Source: Streptomyces sp. NBC_01268 (GTDB lineage Bacteria > Actinomycetota > Actinomycetes > Streptomycetales > Streptomycetaceae). Taken from it: a stretch of DNA of 64,000 nt. Position 1 is the stretch's first letter. Each line of letters begins with the position of its first letter. Made by a program: the position numbers and the translations under genes. Positions 42,101 through 50,045 of the stretch are shown here, one piece after another. Location of the stretch: assembly GCF_036240795.1 (NCBI RefSeq), contig NZ_CP108454.1, positions 310,001-374,000 of the forward strand, written 5' to 3'. The notes under the pieces were generated by a model, which searched no databases, was not told where the DNA came from, and saw only the letters and a program-made list of their open reading frames with translations.

Positions 42101-45100
42101 ACGCGGTGGCTCCGGGCACGGTGGCCCAGAGCCGGATCGTCTGGACCTGGCCCGTGTAGTCGCCGAGCGTCGAGGCGGTCGCGGTGGTGGTGTCGGCGTA
42201 GACGAACTCCAGGATCCTGCAGCCGCGGGCCGCCTGGTTCGCCTCGCAGGCGGCGAGGGTGACCGCGCTGCTGGCCGTGATGATCCGCTTCGGGCGGGCC
42301 AGCGTCCTGTTGTCGGATGTGGTGACGGTCTCGGAGATCACCTCGGTCGTCGAGTTGTTCAGGCCGTTCGACAGCGAGGTGGTCACGGTCCACACCGTCG
42401 CGGCCGGGGAGGCCTTGGCGAAGGTGGTGACGGAGCCGGCGCTGTCGGTGAGCGTGAAGACACCGGTGAAGGAGCCGGTGAGCGTGAGGTGCTCCGCCCC
42501 GGGTTCGGGTACCCATCCCGTGCCGGCGGTGTTCGCGGTGAATCCGATGGTGGTGCCGTCGTTCTTGACCAGGTCGACCGAGGTGTCCGACGTCCGGCGT
42601 ACGGCGGTGTGGTCGGGGTTGGTCTTGGCCGCCTGGACTCCGGAGACCCACTCCTTGCCGAAGACGGGTGCCTGGCCGTCCTGCTTCGCACCGGCGTCCG
42701 GGGTGCGCGAGTTCGCGCTGCGGGTCACCGTCATGTCGAACGCCGAGGCGTCGTTGCCGCCCAGGTTGTAGCTGCCCGTCAGCAGGTTGACGGTGCCGGG
42801 GCCGACGCCGGTCGAGGCCGCCCCGTCGGCGGTGCGGTCCACGACGACGCGCAGGGCGTCCGCGCTGCCGTTGCCGCCGGGGCCCGTGAAGTCCGCCTTG
42901 ATCTGGACGGCGCCGTCGGGGTTGGCGGTACTCGTGGCGTTCCACACCAGTTGCGGGCTCGCGCCGTCGGTGAGCGCGACCGGCCATGCGGACAGCGGCT
43001 GGCCCGCGAGGGTGACGTGGCCGGGCGGAATCGGCGCCCAGGGGTCCGCGTCGGAGCGGCGCCAGGCGAAGGTGACCTTGTCGTACTTGGAGGCGTCGGC
43101 CTCCGCGGCGAGCGGGAGGCGGGCCGGGGTGCGCTGCCCTTCGCCGACGGAGGTGATGCCGCCGGCGCCGACGTGGAAGACGTACGGGACCGCCTCGGAC
43201 TTGTTGTCGGCCTTGTCGACGCTGCGGACCAGCAGGGTGTTGGTGCCGCCCTTGTCGGGGGTGACCTGGACCGTGACGGGGGTGGTGGCCCCGTTGGTGG
43301 CGACCTTGGTCCAGGTGACGCCGTCCAGGGACCATTCGATCCACTCGTGGTCGGCGGCCGGCGGGCTGACGGTGAACGCACCGGTCTGACCGATGCCCTT
43401 CACCCAGCCGGACGACGGGTAGTCCGTCGAGGCCACCGACGCGGGCGCGGACGGGGCGGTGGTGTCGACGGTGAACGTCCGCCACGCCGACCAGTCCACG
43501 TTGTAGTGGGTGCCGTCGTACGGGTTGGTGCGGAACCGGTAGGTCCTGCCGTTCTGCAGCAGCCCGGCCGGAACGGTCACCGAGACCGGCTGTCCGCTGG
43601 GCGCGTACGGGGAGACCAGCAGGTTGCCGATCTGCGTGTCCATGACGCCGTCGAAGATCTGGAAGGTGCCGTTGATCTGGTCGTTGTTGGTGTCGGTGAA
43701 CGTGTCGCGCAGGTTCGGCGTCAGCGTGTTGACGACGTAGCCGCTGCCGTTGGCGAAGAACGGCGGCCCGGCCTGGAGGTCGGCGCCCGTCTTCGGACGG
43801 TAGTTGTACGTCACCGACAGCTTGGGGATCTGCGTCGCGGCGGCGTTGCCGGAGTAGAACCGCTTCCACGCCAGGGTGTTGGCCTCGTCGGTCGCGCGGA
43901 TGCCCAGCCCCTGTCTGGCCACGGTGGTCTGACCCGCCCAGTACTGCAGCAGTGTGGTGACGTCGGCGTTGACGTACCCGCCGTTGGAGCAGTTCTGCCC
44001 CTTGGTCTCGGTCGAGGTGCCGTATCGCTGGTACCAGGTCGGCTGCGCGGTCCACACGGTGCCGGTGTTCGCGGTGCCGGTGTCCCACACCTCCCAGGAC
44101 GTGGGCTTGGTGCAGTCCCAGGAGTGGTAGTTGAAGAGCGACAGCGTCGCCTTGGAGACCAGGGCGTCCTTGATCGGCGCCATGTCCCAGGTGATGAACG
44201 AGCGTGCCACGCGGGGCTTGGTGTTCGGACCGGGATCCGCGTAGTCGCCCGGCCAGCCGATCTTCAGATCGGTGGTGTTGGACTGGTCGACGGTGTCGCC
44301 CTGCTGGACGTAGGTGTCGAAGACGTCCGACAGGACGCCGTCCGACGGGTCGACGGTGACCGGGTACGTCGTCGCCGGGTCGGCCAGGAACCCGGCGTTC
44401 GGGGTCAGCCGCAGTTCGATGTCGTCACCGAGCTGCACCACCTTCAGGGCCACCGGCGCCTTGTGGGTGTGCTCCAGCGACCTGCGGTCGACGGTGGCGT
44501 CCCACATCACCGGAGCGGGCATGGTGGACAGCTTGCGTCCGGTCGCCTTGTCGGTGAACAGGACGGATCCGTCGCGTTGTTGACGTGCCGCCACTCCGGG
44601 TGCCTTGATCGGCAGCGTGAACGCCGCCGTTCCCGCGGGGCGCTTCCTGAGGACCAGGGACTGCTCGTATCCCGTGCGGGTCGCGTCGACCACCAGGTCG
44701 GCGTCCGGCAGGACGTTCCGGTACGTGGCCCGGGCGCCGTCGAGGGTGGGGGCCGGCAGGCCGCCCTTCCACTTCAGGGACATGCTCTTGCCGCCCGCCG
44801 ACAGCGACAGGAGCTCCTGTGCGGGAGCCTGGGAGGCCGCCGCGAACGAGGGTGCCGCCGTCCCCTTCGGCCCTGACAGGGTCAGACCGCGCGGGTGCGC
44901 CTCGGAGGCGACCGTGCCGTCGGGACGCCGGGCGAACGCCACCTCGACGTCGACCCAGTCCGCGCCGCGGCGGAACCGGACCGGCCCCGCGGCCGTCTCC
45001 GTGGTGAGCGTCCCGTCCGGGTTCGCCCACGTCGTGGACGTCGTCGTGCGTGCGTCCAGGGCTTCGACGCGCGTACCCCACAGCTTCGCCGCGAGCCGCG

Positions 45101-45308
45101 CGGAGGCCACGTCGTCGACGGGTCCGCCGGGCTTGGGCGCGTCCACGGGCGGTTTCGGTTTCGCGGGCGCGGCGAAGGCCGCCTCGGAACCCGCCAGCAG
45201 GGTGATCGCCAGCGTGCCGGCCATCACGGCTGAGGTGAGACGCCGGGCACCGGGCCGTGGTGATCTCTCGCGCTGTCGCCGGGCGGATCTGAATGAGCGT
45301 ACGGACAT
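39135..45308 (-). CDS. Large secreted RHS/YD-repeat protein with DNRLRE domain
   Basis: 2057 residues from the ATG at 45308 (GAGGAGG upstream). A signal peptide (RLTSAVMAGTLAITLLAGSE ... AFAAPA) precedes a beta-rich region, then a DNRLRE-type domain (about 326-503; VARSFITWDMAPIKDALVSK, WTAQPTWYQRYGTS), fibronectin-like segments, and YD repeats from about 1000 to 1900 (TTEYDRTGHLVRELTAG, AYDRLGRLISYTDADGG, TRYDALNRPTKVTD). The RHS-associated core (RVYNPATGRFQSTDPVRYGS, YADQNPVTNQDLTG) ends near 1970. The ~88-residue variable tail has paired Cys and a hydrophobic centre (FLVPPPWGWLVAGAIYAGAW). Such shells encapsulate C-terminal toxins in polymorphic toxin systems, but no immunity gene follows, so toxin activity is uncertain. 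A small secreted-protein gene sits directly upstream. Confidence 0.92.
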   Translation of the reverse strand: MSVRSFRSARRQRERSPRPGARRLTSAVMAGTLAITLLAGSEAAFAAPAKPKPPVDAPKPGGPVDDVASARLAAKLWGTRVEALDARTTTSTTWANPDGTLTTETAAGPVRFRRGADWVDVEVAFARRPDGTVASEAHPRGLTLSGPKGTAAPSFAAASQAPAQELLSLSAGGKSMSLKWKGGLPAPTLDGARATYRNVLPDADLVVDATRTGYEQSLVLRKRPAGTAAFTLPIKAPGVAARQQRDGSVLFTDKATGRKLSTMPAPVMWDATVDRRSLEHTHKAPVALKVVQLGDDIELRLTPNAGFLADPATTYPVTVDPSDGVLSDVFDTYVQQGDTVDQSNTTDLKIGWPGDYADPGPNTKPRVARSFITWDMAPIKDALVSKATLSLFNYHSWDCTKPTSWEVWDTGTANTGTVWTAQPTWYQRYGTSTETKGQNCSNGGYVNADVTTLLQYWAGQTTVARQGLGIRATDEANTLAWKRFYSGNAAATQIPKLSVTYNYRPKTGADLQAGPPFFANGSGYVVNTLTPNLRDTFTDTNNDQINGTFQIFDGVMDTQIGNLLVSPYAPSGQPVSVTVPAGLLQNGRTYRFRTNPYDGTHYNVDWSAWRTFTVDTTAPSAPASVASTDYPSSGWVKGIGQTGAFTVSPPAADHEWIEWSLDGVTWTKVATNGATTPVTVQVTPDKGGTNTLLVRSVDKADNKSEAVPYVFHVGAGGITSVGEGQRTPARLPLAAEADASKYDKVTFAWRRSDADPWAPIPPGHVTLAGQPLSAWPVALTDGASPQLVWNATSTANPDGAVQIKADFTGPGGNGSADALRVVVDRTADGAASTGVGPGTVNLLTGSYNLGGNDASAFDMTVTRSANSRTPDAGAKQDGQAPVFGKEWVSGVQAAKTNPDHTAVRRTSDTSVDLVKNDGTTIGFTANTAGTGWVPEPGAEHLTLTGSFTGVFTLTDSAGSVTTFAKASPAATVWTVTTSLSNGLNNSTTEVISETVTTSDNRTLARPKRIITASSAVTLAACEANQAARGCRILEFVYADTTTATASTLGDYTGQVQTIRLWATVPGATASTATEVSRYAYDSAGRLREVWDPRISPALKTAYAYDAAGRVTQLTPAGQLPWTFAYGQAGGSATAGDGMLLSVARPTLAAGSADQTDGTATTTLVYGVPVTGASAPQNLGATAAAGWGQTDLATDATAVFPPDQIPASSNGPQLGAGAYGRATTTYLDASGRPVNTVRPGGGITTTEYDRTGHLVRELTAGNRELALGGAPGATAALDALGISGLSTAERALQLSTQRRFSPQGTRELEVRGPLHMITLAGALVDGSTTVAAAGTAIAARTRTVNEFDTGRPTDGTAVSRDEITKTSVGAQPRVNTALLADARVTATGYDWTKGLATSVTQDPGGLNLSKTTAYDAQGRVTRTTLPASNGTDAGATVTTYYSGDGTGPCGGRPEWADLVCTVGPAGNTTGGGSNPAQLATKTHEYGLFGQTTKVTEAANGVTRTTTTGHDAAARPTTVTVTGGLGTTTPTTTTDYDPATGLPATSGSPTAGTITKAYDRLGRLISYTDADGGVTTTRYDALNRPTKVTDTAPSTTTYTYDTAIDPRGLLTSTDDSAAGVFTARYDTDGAPVGGGLPGGYTMRQTKDTAGNLTARTYTRDADHVTVMNDSVAVTAHGGWAAHTGTPGQASNQAYTYDAIGRLTQVADSANGVCTTRTYTFDKNTNRTAQGTTKAAPGAPCTTSGATTAAHTYDSGDRLTDPGYTYDALGRTTAQPGATTAYYTNDLAQQQTAGNSRQTWTLDAALRFRGWTTETNTAGTWSPTASKLNHYGADGDNPRWIVENTTTGGTSRQVTAPTGNLAAVTTDTGAVALELTGLHGDINVTLPLNSSQAPRVLDYDEYGNPKSGGTDRYGWLGGYQRSSETPTRSILMGVRVYNPATGRFQSTDPVRYGSANAYDYADQNPVTNQDLTGLWRVQLCCGNWYSVGIRWDRDFTFSIMLSTLSTYWIRFLVPPPWGWLVAGAIYAGAWNARQAINKRKCAYSRVYLSGYVSWGNTPCF

Positions 45309-45334
45309 GATTCCCCCTCCTCGGGTGTCGGCAG

Positions 45335-45883
45335 TCAGAACGGGAACCACTGCGTGCACCAGGAACGGCCGTCGGCGTTCAGGTAGACGCACGCCTGCAC
45401 CTGCTTGTAGGACGGGTCGTAGTACATCCCGGACCAGGTGGCGATCGTGTTGGTGCCCGCGGACGTGGTCCAGTTGGTCTGGCCCAGCTCACGCGGTCCC
45501 AGACCGCCTTCGAAGCCGCCGCCCCCGTAGTTCCGGCGGTTCACGTACACGTGCCCGCCGCCGCTGCCCGTCGCGTAGGTCGCGCGCGCCCAGGCGTACC
45601 GGTCCCCGTCCGTCGTGCCCAGACGGAGGGAGAGCCCTCCGAAGGGGTGGGGGATGTCGAACTGGCTGCCCGGGCCGCTCTGCCAGGTCTGGATGTTCGG
45701 GTTGTGGTCGTCGCAGCCGAACCCCGCGCACGCGGTGGCCGTGGCGGAGGCCTCTCCGGCCAGCCCCGCCGAAGCGCCGAAGGTGAGGCACAGGGCCGCC
45801 GCCGTCGAAGCGAGGCGGCGGGCGCGGGCCCCACGCCGCGACGACGGCGGATCCATGGGCTGATGGGTCGTCTTGCCGTTCAA
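45335..45883 (-). CDS. Small secreted protein coupled to the RHS gene
   Basis: 182 residues from a TTG at 45883 with GGGAG 7 nt upstream; an internal ATG at 45856 would also leave a signal peptide. Signal: ARRLASTAAALCLTFGASAG ... EASATA. The mature part (ACAGFGCDDHNPNIQTWQSG, RYAWARATYATGSGGGHVYV, TNTIATWSGMYYDPSYKQVQ, ACVYLNADGRSWCTQWFPF) is beta-rich with two Cys pairs and many aromatic residues. Family not recognised; the C-terminus resembles secreted DUF2690-like proteins only loosely. It lies 26 bp upstream of the RHS gene in the same operon, suggesting a joint extracellular role. Confidence 0.72.
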   Translation of the reverse strand: MNGKTTHQPMDPPSSRRGARARRLASTAAALCLTFGASAGLAGEASATATACAGFGCDDHNPNIQTWQSGPGSQFDIPHPFGGLSLRLGTTDGDRYAWARATYATGSGGGHVYVNRRNYGGGGFEGGLGPRELGQTNWTTSAGTNTIATWSGMYYDPSYKQVQACVYLNADGRSWCTQWFPF

Positions 45884-46091
45884 GTGGGTTCTCCCTGCTG
45901 TGGCATGTCCGAGCCGCCGGCCACACCACCCCCCGTCGACGCGGTGTGGACGGCGGCCTTCCCGATCTGCGACGAGGGTGGCGGCACACAGGGTTGTCCT
46001 GACCGGCACGCTGCCATCACCGCAGGTCAGAGACGTCACTCGAACGGACAACGGCTTGTCCGGGGACAACGGGGCTCGTCAGGCACGAGCC

Positions 46092-47771
46092 TCAGGGGCG
46101 CCACAGCATCCACGGGTCGTCCGCGCAGGTCGACTGGAGTGCCTGCTCCAGGTCGGCGCCACCGGGGCGGATCGCGACGCACTTCCCGCTGTTGCGGTTG
46201 ACCAACTGCCACGCGCGGTGCGACGGACGGTACCGGAAGGACCAGAACTGATCGGGGAAGAGCCCGGCTTCGTCGCCGCACGGGTAGTGGGTGATGATCG
46301 CGTCGTCCGTCGTCCGCGCCGCGTCGACCGAAAGGCACAGGCCGCTGAACCGGTTGCGCACCGCGTACACCGTCCCCTCCCGCCCGGTCTTCTCCGGCGT
46401 CAGCCGCCAGAACTGTTCCGCGTCCGCGGCACATGTGGTCTGCACCATTCCCGCCGCGGGAATGTCGCTGTTCCGAGGTGTGGACAGGCACATACGGCTG
46501 GCCACGCCCGTCAGCCGGAACAGGCCGTCCGGCAGCGGAGGAGCGGCATGCCGGCCCGGAACTCCATGACCTCCGGTGGCCGAGGCGGAGGGCGACGCCC
46601 CGGATGTCGGGCGCGCCGAGGCACCGTCCGGGGGCGGGGCCGCCGGAGCGGTCCGCTGCGGCTTCCCGGGCCCTCCGGGAAGGGCGTTCGCGTAGGTGGG
46701 CGATGCGGAGCCGGGCCCCGGCGTCGCGGCGGCCGGCGAACCACCGCCCGCGCCACCCGAGGGGAGCAGCCCCGGGGACGGCATCACCATCGTGACACTC
46801 ACGCGGGGCGGCACGTCACCGGCGACGTCCGCGGCGGGCGCCCGCCCACCCGCGATCACCACACCGGCTGCCGCGGACACCAGAGCGAGGCACAACACGC
46901 CTGCCGCGTACAGACCGCCTGACCGACTCCCCTTCGAGCCGTCGCCGACCCGTTCCAGGAAGCTCCGCGCCGCGCCGCCCGCCGCGAGCGCGCGGCTCAC
47001 CGGCACGGCCCAGGGCACCAGCTCGGCGGCGTACGGGCCGAGGGCCTGCCCGCTGATCCGCCACTGCAGCACCAGCACCTCGTCCCCGTGGTGCTGGAGC
47101 AGGCACGCGAGCCGCGCGAGCGCCAGGACGTGCTCATGGTCCGCGGCCGCTTCCCCCCTCACCACGCCCGGCTCGATCTCGTCGGCCAGGCGGAAGGCCG
47201 CGACCTGCACCTCCCGCACGGCAGCGAGGCGCGCCAGGGCGTCGTCCGCGCGGACGACGGCCGTGGACCGCACCACGGCCGCGACCAGGGGAAGCCTGTT
47301 CCTGTCCGCGTCGCCCGGCTCGTCGACCCCGAGCACCGCTCCCCCGCCGGACCCCGCAGCCAGGAAGGGGCCCTGAAGAAGCCGGATGATGGCGAGCAGT
47401 ACCTCGACGAGCACGGCGGCATCGGCGGCCGCCGCCTCGGCGCGCCGGAGCGCCTCGCCCGGAGACAGCTCCGGATCGGCGGCGGCCTGCGCGGTCAGCG
47501 CCGCGTCATGCAGCACCCGGGCGCGCTCCAACATGGCAGCACGCCCCCGCGCATCCCGGAATCGGTCGCGTACGACCGCGTTGAGCCTGCCCAGCGGCGT
47601 GACGCGAGCACCCGAGCGGTATTCGCTCCATAACGTCCGCCCTCCGCCGAAACGATCCGCCAGTTCGCGTACGGTGAGATGCGGGGTGATGTCCCGCAGG
47701 AATCCGGCGAGTTCGTCCGCCGCCGGATTGGCTCCCCTCACCGGTCCTTGCCGCCGTCCCGTCCTTGCCAT
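46092..47771 (-). CDS. HTH-transmembrane-ricin lectin protein
   Basis: 559 residues, ATG at 47771 with GAGGGGGG upstream. Residues ~18-70 (LAGFLRDITPHLTVRELADR, FGGGRTLWSEYRSGARVTPL) look like a helix-turn-helix of the kind found in Streptomyces cytoplasmic regulators. A helical region follows, then one transmembrane helix (about 288-308; LYAAGVLCLALVSAAAGVVI), a Pro/Gly/Ser-rich linker and a ricin-type beta-trefoil (about 417-559; SRMCLSTPRNSD, GLCLSVDAARTTDD, GKCVAIRP each with C-L/V and a Q-x-W-like strand such as DQFWSFRY). Intracellular DNA- or protein-binding head, extracellular sugar-binding tail: possibly a cell-wall sensor. Function is inferred. Confidence 0.8.
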   Translation of the reverse strand: MARTGRRQGPVRGANPAADELAGFLRDITPHLTVRELADRFGGGRTLWSEYRSGARVTPLGRLNAVVRDRFRDARGRAAMLERARVLHDAALTAQAAADPELSPGEALRRAEAAAADAAVLVEVLLAIIRLLQGPFLAAGSGGGAVLGVDEPGDADRNRLPLVAAVVRSTAVVRADDALARLAAVREVQVAAFRLADEIEPGVVRGEAAADHEHVLALARLACLLQHHGDEVLVLQWRISGQALGPYAAELVPWAVPVSRALAAGGAARSFLERVGDGSKGSRSGGLYAAGVLCLALVSAAAGVVIAGGRAPAADVAGDVPPRVSVTMVMPSPGLLPSGGAGGGSPAAATPGPGSASPTYANALPGGPGKPQRTAPAAPPPDGASARPTSGASPSASATGGHGVPGRHAAPPLPDGLFRLTGVASRMCLSTPRNSDIPAAGMVQTTCAADAEQFWRLTPEKTGREGTVYAVRNRFSGLCLSVDAARTTDDAIITHYPCGDEAGLFPDQFWSFRYRPSHRAWQLVNRNSGKCVAIRPGGADLEQALQSTCADDPWMLWRP

Positions 47772-48018
47772 CGTGCAACCCCCCTCGGATCACGCCCGTC
47801 AGCCGGATCGACCAGAGACAACCGGCCCGCGCCGACACCCGTCCAGCGCCCTTCGACGAATTGACGGAATTACGCGGATGTGGCGTGATCGCATCATCGG
47901 GGCGACGGGGACCGGGGACGCGCCGCCGCGTCCCGCGACGGCGCCTCGCGACGGAGAAGCGTCGCGCCGCACGACAGCTTCCTGGAAGGGGAGGGACTCG
48001 CGACCGAAGCTCTCCTGG

Positions 48019-48768
48019 TCAGGCGGGGAGGGCCATCAGGAGCAGCGGGCTGGTGGTGGGCTGGGGCGAGCCTCCGGCGGGTTCGAGGGTGAGGCCGACG
48101 GCTCCCGCTTCGGTGGGGTCACCGGTGAGGACGACGGTGCCGTCGTGGTCGATCAGGCCGGCCGGGCGCATCGTGCCGTCGTGGTCCAGCCAGAGCTGGT
48201 AGGTCTTGCCGGCGCCGGGTGCGGGCAGGTTGGCCGCGGTGAAGACCGCCTTGTGCTGCCGGTCGGAGGCGACGACGGTGGTCAGTGCTCCGTTGGCGGC
48301 CCGTGCGTGGGCGGTGCGGGCGTCGGGTGCGGCGAGGACGGCGCTGACCGCGTCGAGTTGCTGCTGGGCTTGGCGGGCCTGCCGTTCGAGGTCCTGGGTG
48401 TGCCGCAGTTGCCACACCGTGGCGCCGCCGAGTACGGCCGCGGCCACGCCGGCCGCCAGGGCCAGCGGCAGGGCCTTGCGGCGCAGGGCGCTGCCGAAGG
48501 CGGGGGCGGTGGCCTGGGCGGGGATGCGCGGCGGAAGCCGGCGCACTCCGTCGATGGCGGCCATGACCGCGGCTTTGGCTGTGGCGGGGGGTGTCTGGGA
48601 GACGGCGGCCGCCAGGCGGGCAGCGGTGGCCTCGAACTCCGAGGCTTCCTGCCGGCATGCCTCGCAGGTGCGCAGGTGCGCTTCGAAGGCGCGGCGTTCG
48701 GCCGGGTCGAGTGCGCCCAGGGCGTAGGGGGCGGCGAGGGTGTGGGCGTCGGTTGCGTCGTGTTTCAT
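48019..48768 (-). CDS. rskA: Anti-sigma factor, RskA family
   Basis: 249 residues; the ATG at 48768 overlaps the sigma stop by four bases. The zinc-binding anti-sigma domain is intact: AHTLAAPYALGALDPAERRA then FEAHLRTCEACRQEASEF (H-x3-C-x2-C). One membrane helix (about 95-115; LPLALAAGVAAAVLGGATVW) leads to an extracytoplasmic RskA C-terminal domain (GKTYQLWLDHDGTMRPAGLI, GAVGLTLEPAGGSPQP). It should hold SigK at the membrane until cleaved by regulated proteolysis, as in mycobacteria. Confidence 0.9.
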   Translation of the reverse strand: MKHDATDAHTLAAPYALGALDPAERRAFEAHLRTCEACRQEASEFEATAARLAAAVSQTPPATAKAAVMAAIDGVRRLPPRIPAQATAPAFGSALRRKALPLALAAGVAAAVLGGATVWQLRHTQDLERQARQAQQQLDAVSAVLAAPDARTAHARAANGALTTVVASDRQHKAVFTAANLPAPGAGKTYQLWLDHDGTMRPAGLIDHDGTVVLTGDPTEAGAVGLTLEPAGGSPQPTTSPLLLMALPA

Positions 48769-49358
48769 GTGGTCACCCCCATGCAGTCGCGGAGCCGGAT
48801 GAGCCCGTCGCGCATGCGTGTCTTGATGGTGGGAAGAGGCGTGCGCAGGGCTTCGGCGACTTCACGGTAGGTCAGCCCCTGGTAGTAGGCGAGGGTGACC
48901 GCCTGCCGCTGGAGTTCGGTCAGGCCGCGCAGGCAGCGGCGGACCTGCTCGGACTCCAGCCGGGTCTCGACCTGTTCGGCGACCTCGTCGAAGGCGGTGG
49001 TGTGTTCGCGGGCGGCCTGGGCGTGCTCGCGGTCGGAGGCCGCCTGGGCCGAGCGGACCCGGTCCACGGCCCGCCGATGGGCGAGGGTCGCGGCCCAGGT
49101 GGTGACCGAGCCCGCGTCCGGGCGGTAGCGCGCTGCCTGTCGCCACAGGTCGATCATCACCTCCTGCGCGACCTCCTCCGACTGCGCACGATCCCGTACG
49201 ACCTTGATCACGATCCCGAACACCAGGGGTGCGAGGCCGTCGTAGAGGACGGCGAAGGCCTGTTTGTCACCGTGCGCGACCTTCTGCATGACCTCGGCCA
49301 GGTCGCTGCGGGCGGAGTCGCCGCGGCGACCGGCGGCGAAGGGGTGCGGTTGTGTCAC
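48765..49358 (-). CDS. sigK: ECF RNA polymerase sigma factor, SigK-like
   Basis: 197 residues from a GTG at 49358 with GGAG 8 nt upstream; an ATG at 49430 is possible but lacks a ribosome site. Region 2 is DKQAFAVLYDGLAPLVFGIV with RAQSEEVAQEVMIDLWRQAA and TWAATLAHRRAVDRVRSAQA. Region 4 is LTELQRQAVTLAYYQGLTYR with EVAEALRTPLPTIKTRMRDG. PLPTIKTRMRDG and the coupled RskA gene identify it as SigK-like. Nearby fasciclin and molybdoenzyme genes are plausible targets, as MPT70/MPT83 are for M. tuberculosis SigK (known biology). Confidence 0.9.
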   Translation of the reverse strand: MTQPHPFAAGRRGDSARSDLAEVMQKVAHGDKQAFAVLYDGLAPLVFGIVIKVVRDRAQSEEVAQEVMIDLWRQAARYRPDAGSVTTWAATLAHRRAVDRVRSAQAASDREHAQAAREHTTAFDEVAEQVETRLESEQVRRCLRGLTELQRQAVTLAYYQGLTYREVAEALRTPLPTIKTRMRDGLIRLRDCMGVTT

Positions 49359-50045
49359 CGGCGCGGCTCCGGACGTGGTGAGGAGGTGAAGGGGTGGTCG
49401 GGCAGGGCCGCCGGGGGGCGGGGTGTCCATCGCATGTCGGTCCTCGACTGGTCGCTCAAGGGGTGCTGGTGCCGCCCCGCGTGCCGGGCCGGCCACCAGG
49501 GGAGGCGTGGGTGTGTCGGGGGTTCTTCGTAGCGGGCGGGCGCGCGGATGGGTGGCCGCGTCGTGGCTGGTGCCTCTGCCCGGCGGACCGGTCGGGGGAT
49601 CCGTGACTCGCGGACCCGGCCGTGGAAGGAGCGGGAGCGGCGAGGGCACGGGAGCGGGATCCGTCTGGTGTTCCCCCATGGCCGGTGCCGCGGGCGGCGC
49701 GATGCCGATTCCGGCATGTCCGCGACGCCCCGCGTCGGCGGCACGGACAGAACTCCTGCCGGGGCTCCGGCAGTCGGGCACCGTTCGCGGGGGCACACCG
49801 TCATGGCAGTCAGCGCCTCCAGCTCGTCGATCAGCGTGTGCGTCGATCAGCGTGTGTCGTGCGTCCTCCGGCTTCGGAGGTCTCCTACGGACACTTCGGG
49901 GCGGGGGCGCCCGACGGATGCCGCGCGTGCCGGGGGGAATGTTCGCGTCCGTACCCCCTGTTCCACGGCCGTTCCGTGAGACGACTCGGGGCGGAGTGTT
50001 CACTCGTCCGGGGGGCGGACCCATCCGCTGGGCGGGGCCTGCCGA
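49359..50045. other. 687-bp divergent intergenic region between sigK and the molybdoenzyme gene
   Basis: I see no credible gene on either strand: the open frames are Arg/Pro/Gly-rich and lack family features. It should carry promoters for both sigK (leftward) and the molybdoenzyme gene (rightward). It contains a perfect 16-bp tandem duplication at 49825-49856. No SigK-type promoter could be assigned with confidence. Confidence 0.5.
49825..49856. repeat. Perfect 16-bp tandem duplication
   Basis: CGTCGATCAGCGTGTG occurs twice back to back. It lies about 190-220 bp upstream of the molybdoenzyme start, so it could be a slippage product or a duplicated binding site. Confidence 0.85.

Noticed and set aside
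39681..44876. A 1731-codon plus-strand frame opposite the RHS gene
   Set aside because: Antisense shadow of the YD repeats; composition is Gly/Val/Arg-dominated with no domain.
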